Assembly (NCBI RefSeq): GCF_910589235.1
Contig: NC_060960.1
Coordinates: forward strand, 11,282,119-11,346,118
DNA: 64,000 bases
Reading direction: 5' to 3'
Origin: Vespa crabro
Lineage: Eukaryota > Arthropoda > Insecta > Hymenoptera > Vespidae
Made by a program: the position numbers and the translations under genes. Below the pieces are notes generated by a model, which searched no databases, was not told the DNA's origin, and worked only from the letters and a program-made list of their open reading frames with translations. This document shows positions 49,901 through 61,799 of this stretch, one piece after another; position 1 is the stretch's first letter, and the number at the start of each line of letters is the position of its first letter.

Positions 49901-50018
49901 CTTTATAGGTCGAAGTTGAGGGAGGTTGATCCGTAGTAGGTCAAAAATAAGATAAGTAGACATTGGCATAGGTTGAGACCATCTTCCGTGACGCACTGAT
50001 TTTAATACGCGATAATCA

Positions 50019-50024
50019 TTTATT
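50019..50024 (-). terminator. Candidate polyadenylation signal after the small unknown gene
   Basis: AATAAA on the minus strand, 23-28 nt past the proposed TGA stop at 50047-50049. This gives weak support to that stop being a real transcript end. Confidence 0.25.
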
Positions 50025-50046
50025 AAAGACGGATGCTGAATTTAAT

Positions 50047-51079
50047 TCACGGATCTTTATCGTTTAAGTAGAGTCTGTGCGAGTGTTAAAAAAGAAAAAC
50101 AAAACTTTATGTGAACAAGCATATTGACTCTTTAACTGAGTACTTGGCACATAGTCGATAAATGAATAAAAGTATAGTTAAATATATTGAAATTAAAACG
50201 TTCAATAATTAAATGTGATACCATTAAAATAAACCAGTCGATCTTTTCATGGATATGTACTTACACGTCAAAGTATTCCATAGAAATGAAGAGTTGTCTT
50301 TCCTTCCCTTGAAGGAGCACGAACGCTCCATTATTTTTATCGGCTGAATCATTTTCTGGAAATCCACAGTCAAATGTTTATTTATCTTTTCTCTTATCCT
50401 ATCTCTCTTTATTAAGCGAGGGTTCAATATTTGTAAATAGAGATAAACTTACTTGTACGTACGACGAAGAAAATGTACGTGTAAAAAAACCTAACGTATC
50501 CTGTGTTGTCTTCTTCCAATTCTTGGAATTCTTCAAAATCTGAGAAATATAAGATCGTATTAGTAAAGGACAAAGTCGGATGTGTGTATTATGTGTGCAA
50601 AACATATATGTATGTGTATATATATATATATATACACATATAAAAATTGAATATAATACGAAATCGATGACGACTAATTAATAAAAAATTGTTAATTAGA
50701 ATATCGTTGAAAAGAGAGAGAATTATCGATATTGAGAAAATAAGAGGAGAAAATTCGAGAAAAAAATATGACGCAATAGCACTCTGAGATATTGCTAGAC
50801 GCCGATTTTATTTTCACGAATATTTCTTAAGAGCATCGATGTCTCGATTTGCGAATATTGTGAAGACGTGAAAATTGCATTTTAAGGAATCGATTAGTAT
50901 ATAGGATGCGAAGTGGACGTAAGAAAAAATATGCTAATTAGCTGAAATTAATGAGGTTGACACAGATAAGTACCGTGTCGGTGACTACCGAACACAAAAT
51001 GGCGTCGTGTGTCTACCGGCAAGACGGTTGAATAATTCGCGCGACGCATGCTCTTTGCGTCACCTCGGATATACTGCAT
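50047..51079 (-). CDS. Candidate small four-exon gene, function unknown
   Basis: Possible join 51079-50974, 50539-50453, 50355-50265, 50074-50047; 103 residues (93 if the second ATG at 51049 is used). The evidence is a continuous frame across three junctions, with good signals at several of them. There is a TTACTAAT branch site and TTTCTCAG before exon 2, donor CAA|GTAAGT, a 97-bp intron, then TTTCCAG. Donor GTAAGTAC, a 190-bp intron and a T-rich tract with CACAG complete the set. AATAAA lies 23 bp after the stop. The first donor (GTACTT) is the weakest. The protein is acidic early (FEEFQELEED), then hydrophobic (FFYTYIFFVV), and ends with GKERQLFISMEYFDV and LYLNDKDP. I do not recognise a family. 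It sits in an AT-rich block free of microsatellites. It could still be a chance alignment of open frames. Confidence 0.3.
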
Positions 51080-52815
51080 CCTAATAAATATATTAATCTT
51101 TCTATCTATTATTAAAAAAATATATATATAATATAAAATTTAAGAGCAAAAAATCCATTAATAATTATAATAAATAATATCATGAAAATAAATTACTATC
51201 TTTTTACTAATTTATTAAAATAAATTCCCGTCACATGTAAACACAAGCTACGTACGTAGCTTCTTTTTGATCTCTACTTCGTGAGTCAAAATAGATCCAA
51301 TTATTAAATCGAATAATTAAGGAACTCTATTTACTGTACATCTTTTTTATAAATATTCCGAGAGAAAATATTATTATGTACAATTTTTATCTGAAAGCAT
51401 TTAATAATATATAAATTATATAATTGAATTATCGAAAATATTCGATCGGTCTCTACAAGAAGAAATTAAAACGAAGGATATATTGGAAGTAATGGCTGTA
51501 AATAAATAATATGCACCTATAATGATAGGGAAACAAAATTTGCCAACGATGGTTTTGACTTACATACGTGCATACTATTGACCTACATATATAATTTCTT
51601 GGAAAATACCTGTTCTTAATACCAAGGTAGACGATAAAAAATTCTCTCGTTTACTTTCACAGAGATGCTAATACAAACGTACTAACGTCCAACTCGGCGA
51701 CGCCAAAATGTCCTTAAACACTTTGCATCTATCTGTTTCTGCGACATATATTTTTCTTACATATACATATATTCATATACAAATTGATAATTTCTTAGAC
51801 GAGTTGAGGTTTCTTATTTTAATGAAATTTTCTAAGTTATGTATTTTCTTTTTTCCAAAAGGAGAAACAAAGGCATTGAAACATAAGAGATGGACAATAT
51901 TTTCTTGTCCGACAATGACTTTCAGTCCGACAAATGACGAGACGACAAAAAGACGAAGCTTTTAAATTCTTATGTTATCGCGTAGAATACTGATTCCATC
52001 ATTTTCACGTATTCTCTCTTGGTAAAGAGGAACAATATTGTTTGCACAAACTTTAGAGACTTTTCTTCTTCTTAATTTTTTAAAACTGTCATACATTGAC
52101 AAATCCACCTAAATCGTTGCAAAATACCGCTCATTTACGACGTGCACGTATAAAAAAAAATAGAGACAGAGAGAGGGAGAGAGAGAGAGAGAGAGAGAAA
52201 GAAAACAAAGTTAAAAGCGAAAGAAGAAAAAAGGAAAAGGAATGAGAGGCTTGATAACTTGGACGAGAAGCTCGCAACAGAAGCATTGCCATCGGTTTGC
52301 GTCTGGCTGATTTTCTGCTTCGAATCGAGCATGTTCGTCCTTTTAGTGATCCCACTGGGGGGGTGCGAGAGAACTCGACTCGAGCGACGTCTGGAAAAGC
52401 GACGGTCCGAGGAGTCGGAGAGAAAGAGAGGGTTGCTGCGTAGGAAGAGGATCGTTTCAGGGTTGGTAGTGTCGATAGCAGAGATAGAGAGATAGATAGA
52501 GCGAACGAACGAGCAAGAGAGAAAGAGAGAGAGAGAGAGAGAGACTAAGCGCGCGCTCGACGGAAGGGTGGAAATGGGGATGAGAGAGGGAGCGCCGGAG
52601 CGTGTAATTGAGTCCCGTGCACGATCGCTACTTTATCGACCCCCTTATGCTACTCCCTCCCCTTCGCCACCCTTTCGCCGTTGCTCCAGAATCCACTGGA
52701 AACCACCACCACCACTAGTATAACCAGTAGCGTGTTCGACCCTAGACGATCCACCCCCTATCGCCGAGCTCCGTCCCTACTAAACCCTCTCCTTTCCTCT
52801 CCTCTTCTTTCCTCG

Positions 52816-52853
<38 letters not shown>

Positions 52854-54139
52854 CTCTAGTGATACCAAACGAGAGATAGTCGAATACCGAGAAGACAAGG
52901 ACGAGAACGACGACGAGTGGAAGGGTGACTTCTTGAGAATCGAGAGCTAAAAGAAAGGGGCGAACTATGGAGGGGAGGGAAGAGAAAGAGAGAAAGCCAG
53001 GAAGGAGTCTCTCGGCGTGTGTCAGCGTTCTGAAAATTGATGAAAACGAGCTGCCGTCCTTCCGCGCGTCTACGAACGCCATCGCGGAGATCAATTTCAA
53101 GACTTGAGACCGGAAGTCGCTTTAACTATCGTTCTTGTACCTCGATTTCCATCGACCGCTCGTTGAAAATCAAATTTATGATCCTCTATGCTGCTACGAT
53201 GATTTGAGAAAGTTATGAAAGTTAAGTTAGCGAATTGTTTCTTGTCGATCCATAGAGGTGTCTTTCTTTTCGATAAAAGAGATTTAGAAAGAAAAAAAAG
53301 AAGAAAAAGAGAAGAAGAGAAGAAATTCGAACGTAAAATGTTGGAGCTCTATTGTCAGTGTCGCACGCTTATTATCATCGAAAGATTAACGAGACAAAAG
53401 GTGCACGTCACGCGTAATGCACGTATGCATATACGAGTATAGTGCATGTAAGTGTATGTAAATGCGTATAGCGTATATAGATATATCGTTCCTCGTTACA
53501 GGAAAGAACGGAAAGAACGGAAAGAACGCGCGTTTTCTCGATGTTTCCGATTGCGAATCACAATGGGCTTGCAATTGTATCGCAATTTACCACATCCTCC
53601 AACGGATAACGTCACGGAGGTACCTTCATCGTGCAACCGTAATTACGGATCTACGGAGTTGCCTTTCCTGCGCGGTCGCAACAAGACGACGGCGCCCGAC
53701 GAATGCACTCGAGTGCATCCCTCTATGCGCAAGACACAAGATATAACGTCTCCGTTTTCTCGCTCTTTATTCGACAATGATTTCGTTCTTTGTACGAAGC
53801 TATCTGTAACATCCATCTTTCTGCATAATATATGCGTAAGCTAACTTTCTTCCTTATAGTTCGGCTCTCGAAGTAGCAGCCGAGAACAGCGCGTGAAACT
53901 TTATTGCCGCTGGCCAAACCCTTCGATTCCATTCTAAATGGGCGTATACGGTCACGTATTTGCAATTAAATCGGTTATTAATTATCCTTTTCCGCGTTCG
54001 TAATCACCCATAAAATGGGCTCGCGGGAGCCAATAGAATATCGATGGGATCATCGTTAACCGCAATCGCGGCGGTGTGGTACCCGTGGATTGCGTCTAGC
54101 TAAAGATAAATTTCTTGTTCCTCGTGTCCGAGGAAGAAA

Positions 54140-54266
54140 GAAAGGAAGGAAGGAAGGAAGGAAGGAAGGAAGGAAGGAAGGAAGGAAGGAAGGAAGGAAG
54201 GAAGGAAGGAAGGAAGGAAGGAAGGAAGGAAGGAAGGAAGGAAGGAAGGAAGGAAGGAAGGAAGGA
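54140..54266. repeat. (AAGG)n tetranucleotide array
   Basis: About 31 nearly perfect units, a 127-bp all-purine tract. It produces repetitive Lys/Glu/Gly/Arg frames on the plus strand and Pro/Ser/Phe/Leu frames on the minus strand. Confidence 0.97.
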
Positions 54267-55891
54267 GAAAAGGACCTCCTCTCCCTTCTCATCGAGGAAG
54301 GAGAAAGAGAAATGGAGAAAAGGAGGGAGAGGAAAAGAAAGAGATTAAACCCTTCGGTCCCGCGAGATCCTTTAAGGCGGGGAGTACGCCTGACGCGCAT
54401 AACAGAGAAATGATTTGATTAAAATGTAAAGGAGAAAGCCGGAGAAGGAGGTCCTTCTGTTTGCGCATTTCACGGTCCGCCTGTAAAAAAAGCGAACTAG
54501 CGGGGCTAGCCGTTAGACAGATGGCAGTCGGCGCACTCAATGGCCTGAGAAATTGGATTGCGTTTAAACTCCCGCACGTTTTCAGCTTCGAGATGCAGAT
54601 ACCGGCTCGTGCACCAAGTCGGACCTTTTTATGGACGCTCAACCAAAGAGGTAGCCAATCCCAAGCCTAACTTCTCTCGTCTCTTCTTATTACGATTTCG
54701 CGAGTCGAACGTGTAAAAACGCTTAAAAACCTCTTGATCCTTTCGTTCTTGATCATTTCGAGTTCAACGCTACTCGACGAATCATCGTCTGAAAAGAGAT
54801 GGAAGATACTTGGAAATAAGCGCACGCGTCATCTGGATTAGCGTTTCACCAAATAATGATAGAGAAAAGGAGAGAGAGATCGAATTGGTAGGATCACGCA
54901 TGCCTCGAGCTAATTGCGAGTAAAGCGACCGGAGGCAATTTTCGTTTCGTACAATGACCAATCAAACCGATGGAGCAAGCAATTTTCTGTGAGTAACGCT
55001 CCGCGCACGTTTTATGTATCGCGCGTGACAAACCGTCACCTGTTCTCTCTTGCGTACCATCGACACGAATCGACTCGAAGGAAAATAAAAAACCATTTTC
55101 AATAAGTACGATCAATGCTCCGAAACGTGTTAACGGATCTGCTGGCAATAAATCTTAAAAGTAACGTTCAAAAATTACACGTTGCCCGTTAGCTGAGAAT
55201 AAAGTAGAAAGATAAATATAGGAGGAAAACGTTCGACAATGTCGTAAAATTCGACGGTGTGCGGTCTCTCGTAAGAACGACAAACGACCTCGACATCGAT
55301 GATTATACGCGTCAAGAACATCGTTATATATCGAGATATCTTTCTCGTTCAAAAAGAAACGATCCCACGGTAACCTATTTCAAAACTAATCGTAATGATT
55401 TTATCATAAAAGCGGTATAAAAGTATTATTTCCGCGCTTAACGGTTGTCTCCGCTTTAAAAGCTACCGCTCCGGTACTCCGATAACGTCCGATAAATCAG
55501 ATCTCTTGATAGTCCTCGTGTCTTCTGAGAGAGCGTGGGCTTAAACATCGTTTAAATTATAAACTCTATTGGATTGGAAAGGAAGACGTTGAACGTAAAT
55601 TTCATCTACATCAAACGACAATAAGAAACGATGGTAAAAGCGAATCGTCTTTTGTCGCTCGAACGGAATTTCTTTTATACCGCAATAATTTCCATAGTAA
55701 AAATTCGTTCGATGTACCTAACTATGAAACGTCTCGCGTTCAATCGCTTTATTTTCTCTCAAAGTTTCTTCCACTCGAGAACAGCTTGAAACGAATCGGA
55801 TAACCGAGAGAAAGATACGGAGATAGAGAGAACAAACGTGAACGACTTTGGTCTAAAATCTTTCAAAGAGCAAGAAGGAAGATACGAATCA

Positions 55892-55899
55892 AAGAGAGA

Positions 55900-55952
<53 letters not shown>
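55892..55952. repeat. (GA)n microsatellite
   Basis: About 29 units with one GGGA interruption. Confidence 0.95.
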
Positions 55953-55954
<2 letters not shown>

Positions 55955-58900
55955 GTGTGGGTGAACGAGTCGAGATTCTACAGAGCGGATGGTGATGCAA
56001 ACGCGTATAGGGAGGTTCTGACGGGTGAACCACGTCGAAGCAAAGTGGGGAGATAAGGGCGAGTGGTAGGGATATCGAGAAAGGTGCTTGAGAAGGGGAG
56101 GAGAGGTACAAGCCTGGTGGCAGCAATCACCGTGAGTGGGCGACACGCGCTTCTCGTGGGTTATCAGCCTGATGAGGTACTTTCAACCCTCTCTTTTCCT
56201 CTCCTTCTCCTGCTCCCTTTCGATGTCTCACGCTGCTGCTACACCGTCCGATGGAACGAGAGAGGGAAAGGGAGAGTTTATGCTATACATGAACTCTGCT
56301 TGCCGGATAGATCCAGGAACGACCGATGCTTTGCGACTCTTTTACACAAATTTTCTTTCCTTCGAGAAAAAGGTTATCGTAATTTCGCATAACGCTCAAC
56401 ATCGATTCTAGTTGAGAAATTAGAATATACGACGACGATAATGTAACGATAAAGTTAGTCTCTTTGGTTGGAGGCTTCATTCTCAAAAATGAAAAAATAA
56501 TATTTTATACAAAGAAGAATCGATAAAATCGTGAGTAGAGGCCACGATTACTCGGCTATTCACGAATGTCCATTCGTTTGCTCGTGCAGAGTTTCACCAT
56601 ATGACGGTACCGATAGAGCTCGCTCGCTCGCTTATAGCAAGGGGCTGGTAATGATGGCAGGGATCACCATATTCTGCCTTCGCGACATGTGGCGACGTCC
56701 TATAAGCCTGGACGCCAAAACGATTTCTATTCTAAAACAAACGTGACGATTCTCGCTAAAAATCGCAACGAAATATTTGCGTCGATTAGGGTATACTTTG
56801 ATCGTTTGGAACAAATAATTTGACATCTCCGTCGTAAATTCGGACATTCGTAGCGATCGAAGGTAGCAGAAAAAGGTAGGAGGAAAAAGAAAAGGAGGGT
56901 GGTCGTTGGGTTTGTCGAGTCGCAACGCCGTAACGAGCGTACGTAATCGATGTGGCTTTTTTTAGGGGGATGCACTCCGAATGGTATTTCGTGTAACGTG
57001 ACGTGACTCGAACGAGATCGCATCGCTCCGTTCGGGCATGCGCGAAACAAAGTTTCATAATAAAGTACAACGCTAATCGATCAAAATCAATTCTCATAGA
57101 CGACGTTGTAAATTCCATTCGAATCCTCGAGTCACTTTTGACCACTCGCGCATCTAAGGGACTTGAAAAATATAGGTACCTTATTTCTTCGAGTCGAGCC
57201 CGAAATGGCGAATCTACGATCTTCTCTTACGTCTCGATCGATCAAATCCTTAACGAAAGTCCGAGAATTCGATCGACGACGAGAATTTTGTCATCGGCCG
57301 AGCGACACGTTGTCCGTGTGTTCGTAGAAGAGAGAAAGGGATAGCATGGAGGACAAAACGAGATAGAGAGAAAAGGGGGAGCAGCCAGAAGGATAGGCAC
57401 GCGTGTGCGTGCGATCAGCAACGGTGATCAATCACCTTCAAACTGCGGTCGTACAATGCATGTTGTGCCACCAGAATCTGCTCGCTCAAGAGCTATTGTT
57501 GCCACCCACGTTGTCCCTCTTCTGCTGCCCACCTTTATCCGCCGATCCATCGTACCCATCCGAAGCAAAGTCGCTCGTAAATCGGGACCGTTCGGACTTT
57601 CGGTCCCGGCCTCGATTCGATAATATCGTTTTGTTTGAAAACGCATTTACGTGACGTCCCGAGGATCGAGTAACGCTTCAAAGATTTTCCTTCTTTGACC
57701 TCTCACACGAATGCCTATCTGAGGGGAAAAAGGAAAAAGAAAAAAGGATATCCCGTTAATAAGAGAGACTTATTATTACCGTTTAAAAGCAATCGCGATA
57801 TTCGATAAACGTATATTCGAACGTAATATATCGTAGGTATATCCAAAGTTCATGCAACTGGGATATAAATATGGGGAAAAGGTTTGCGGGAGGATAGATC
57901 GAGCTTCTTCGAAGAACGGATTCGAAGGGTTCCTCTCTCTTGTACCGAAAGAACGGATATCGTAAAATCGGTAACGAATGTTCCTCTCTTTGCGACGGTA
58001 TAGGATCAGCAAGAATTTTCGCGGAAGAGAAGGTTTTAGATCGATGTACACGACCATCCTCCCATCCGCCATCGAGCTAAAACGTTTAATCTCGGCAAAG
58101 AATCTCTTACTTGAAAGAAAACTGGAAAATAAAATAGAGGAGGAGGAGGAGGAAGCTAAACGAAGACTCGTACAAGGGTACTAAGGTAAGGACTGGAAAG
58201 GAGATAGTCTTCGAAAAAAATGGATTCGTTAACGGTACGAAAGGACGTGTCTGGTCTAATCTAAAAAGGGAACTCAGGATGAGGGTGGCTCTGCGTCGTC
58301 GGGATGGATGCCGGGGGGTGGCGTATACGTACCGTGGCGTATATCGTTTGGTTCGGCAAGAAGCGCAAGATCGTGGCGACGCGTGCCACTTGGCCACGGT
58401 GTTATCGCGAGACACCAGGCAGGAGCCAGACACTCGACCATATCCAGACGTTACTTCTCGTCTTTTTTTAGTCTTTTTTTAATCTTTTTTCGACGTTGGG
58501 ATCCTCAAAGAATCTTGGCTCCTCGAGAACGAGTATCGTCTACGATACGCTGCCACTTTAACGATTAGACAAGGGAACGGCCGATGGCGACTAAATGCGT
58601 TTCTGGAAGGCATCTCTCGGAGCTTCTGTAGAAGAAGTCGTGTCGTCTTTCGAAGGAAGAAACTCTTCGTCTTCCAGGAAGAAACTTTTGATTTCGTTCG
58701 AGATCATCGCTGGACAATAAAAGTGACATCGGTAAAGGAGCGGGAGATAAAAAATAGATCGCATTATCTACCGACAGAGGGTAAAAAAGAAAAGAAAAAA
58801 AAAAAAAAAGAAAGAGATGTACGGGCCTCCCGATCGAAATAATATGCCGAGGACGTGTCCGGCCGCGAAACGGACCTCGCGCTTGACCACGAAACGGAGT

Positions 58901-60437
58901 ACTTTTACGAGGGACGATTTATTTTCCAAACGACGCGATATGTCCGTGAAAGATGCGTCGCCCGGATCCGCGCGTACGGTCTTTCACATATGCCCAATAA
59001 TATAATATACAATATAATACGCCTTTTCTCTCGTGTTTTCTCGCCTAACGTAATACCAACCGAGCGATTCGCCGCCTTCGCGATAGATATAGAATATATT
59101 AGAATACCAAATTTTCCAAATTTCGAGTAATTCACACTAGTCGTTCGCATCGGCGAACGCGCCAAACTAACTAGGCCATGAATAAAAGATGGGAAGAGGC
59201 AAGACGCGAACGAAAAAGCTACGATCTGTCTCTGGGTAGATATCTACGTATCCGAACGTATACATATTCATCGCGGTCGCTTTTCAAGAAGCACGAAAAA
59301 AAATTCATTTTCTATTCTACGCTCTTGCTGATCCAGATCTCTTCGCATTGTAAACTTTCGTTTTAATATGCACGTGTTTCCTAGGGAATATATGGAAAAT
59401 ACTTTTCCTCCGTCCTGCTTTCCTCGGACTCGTTCCTCTCGTATAAATCTACTTCCAAAATCACCTTCGCATCGAAGGGAAGCGCGGATCGAAAAGCGTT
59501 TAATGAAAAAGGAGCGAAACCTTTTCCGCATTAACGCTATCTTATACGCTTTACGCGCGAGTGCCTGTTCACACAACGAATTTACACGCGAATCCTGTGG
59601 TTCGCGTGCGTAAGAATAATTACACGCGGACCGCGTATCGACTAGCGAGTACTTACACGAGTATATGCTTTTGCGTGCGACGCGTGAACAATGTACGCCT
59701 AGCTATGTTATCTACGGGTAATAACATATCTAAGCGTATATCTCATTGTCTATTGATTCTATAAATTTACAATTTGTAAGAAAAAACGATCGATTTCGTG
59801 CGATCTACGAGGAGCACCTATGAGTGCCTCGGTGAATTCTTCGTTATTATCAAGAAAAAAGAAATAAATCGATCGAAAAAGCGTTTAATCGAGATACTTC
59901 TCTTTGAATCGATCTCGTCGTCTCTCGCGAGCCACGAAGGAGGCAAGAAAAATCGATGCTATGGAAACCGATGGAGTCATAAAATCAATCATAACGGAAA
60001 GGTTATAGCCGATTTTATCGCGATAACTGCACGCCGCGCGAATATATATCCTCGTCCAGTTAGAGCTCGAATTCCGTATTAATTAGGCAGCGCGACAAGG
60101 CGAAATTATGGAGGTACGGTAGATTCATTAAATCTTTAATAGTCGTTATAAAACCGGTGTTGTGTACGCTGGAGGACGCGCCTACTTTCCGTACGTCTAG
60201 TCAGAAAAGACGAGAAAAAAAGTCTATTTTCCAAATAGTTTCCAACTCTCAAAGTACATTTTTTATATGAATATATAAAAAGGCATAAGCAAGTGTAAGA
60301 AAGAAGATGGAATCTTCCTCTTTGTCAAGCCCTGCGGAATGAATATTACTAAGGATGTAGAATTTCGTCGGGGTGGCACGTAGAGAAAGGACATCACGAC
60401 GGGTGACTAGAATCACCTCGGCCCGTCGATTCTATCT

Positions 60438-60438
<1 letters not shown>

Positions 60439-60487
<49 letters not shown>
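60439..60487. repeat. (GA)24 microsatellite
   Basis: Uninterrupted GA. Confidence 0.96.
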
Positions 60488-60492
<5 letters not shown>

Positions 60493-60762
60493 ATCCTACA
60501 CGAGGAGGAGAGTCCAGGATGGGGGCGCCCCCTTGGCGACTACGGCACGGATCTCGCGCCATTATTCAGAGGTATCGTGCTGCTGTTTCTACCGCTAGGA
60601 AAGTCGGCATAAAGCAGCCGAGAGGACGAACCTGGCCGCCCATCGTGCTCGCTTCGAATACCCGCGTAAAAATGACTTGTGTCAACGTGCGTTCACGGAC
60701 CCCCTGCAGCTCCATCGCCACCACCTGGCCACTCGAGGATCTTGTTTTACAATGACCAAAGA

Positions 60763-60801
<39 letters not shown>

Positions 60802-61007
60802 TCTGGACCATGCGATACAAAGAGCCTTGCATTGTCATCGGCCTTACGATTTATTCGATCAACTTTATTTGTTAAAGTTAGTTTAGATAAATTATCCTAA
60901 AACCATCTTTCGTTTCGACTTTGATTGCATGATTCTTGCATGCAATTCCAAGATAAAAGAGCCGACTTTAATAACTCCGTAAATAATCGGACGTTTCCCT
61001 TTCTTGC

Positions 61008-61008
<1 letters not shown>

Positions 61009-61056
<48 letters not shown>
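61009..61056. repeat. (CT)n microsatellite
   Basis: About 22 units, followed by a short ACAC run. Confidence 0.95.
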
Positions 61057-61060
<4 letters not shown>

Positions 61061-61799
61061 CACACACGGGCGCGCACGCGGTCATCGATTCGAAAATGAT
61101 TAGCGATAATGTCAAGGGAGTAGAGGAGGCACGTTCGCGATACGTCCGTGACTTCTCTCGTCCGATACACGATTCCACCTAATTGAAATAACCACAGAGT
61201 AGTGTGCCGAGAGAGTAAGAAAAGAGAACTTGCAATCGGCGAGGTGGACGATGATCTCGGAGAACGATCGTGGGCGATCCACGTCCGGCGATATCCCATC
61301 GAGATCGTCAAATGGATGCCTCCCGTCTTTCTACGTTTTCTCGGCAGCCTGCATTTCCGCTCGCACGTGCCGGTTCGTCGAGGGGATTACGAACCCTTCG
61401 CGTTGAACCTTTCCAATGACTCCTTCTCCTCTTTCGACCATTCCAAAGCTTCGAGCATTCGAAAGAGAACAAGAGAAAAAGAGAGGAACGATCGTACCAA
61501 TGAAAGACCGAGAATCAAATCACTATCGTCCATACCCATCATTTGCCACTGCTCCTACCTTCGCAATCTTACTTTTTTCCATCTTCTATACTATTCTTGA
61601 ACCGAAACTTTCCTTTCCGACAAAGACGTTCCCCAACTCTTGTATTCGAGTTATCGCTTTAAAAGCTAGAGAAAATTATTTAAAAAGCATTAAATTAGGA
61701 AAGAAGAGAGAGAGGGGAGGGAGAGAGAGAAAGGGATAGACGCATAGGGGAGTTCGAAGCTGATAGTAGATTTAATTGTAATGACCCGAGATATACTGA

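Larger units (their letters stand above)
47800..52100. other. AT-rich block almost devoid of GA/CT microsatellites
   Basis: Composition shifts from GC-richer repeat-laden DNA to AT-rich unique sequence at about 47.8-48.1 kb and back at about 52.1 kb. The main local exception is a GC-richer patch at 50985-51060, which overlaps the proposed first exon of the small unknown gene. The minus-strand open frame 48839-49060 (Ile/Leu/Phe-rich) is not convincing. Confidence 0.6.

Noticed and set aside
51000..51036. Plus-strand ATG in an excellent initiation context (AAAATGGCG)
   Set aside because: The frame stops after 10 codons with no usable donor before the stop. It may be a YY1-like promoter motif instead.
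52135..52332. Minus-strand frame starting MLDSKQKISQTQTDG
   Set aside because: The start looks protein-like, but there is no usable donor after it and it runs into a CT array. It could not be joined in phase to downstream exons.
53452..53844. 130-codon plus-strand open frame
   Set aside because: No recognisable domain, a competing overlapping frame, and a start within repeat-like sequence.
54056..54413. Repetitive Lys/Glu/Gly/Arg and Pro/Ser/Phe/Leu open frames
   Set aside because: Both are readings of the AAGG array.
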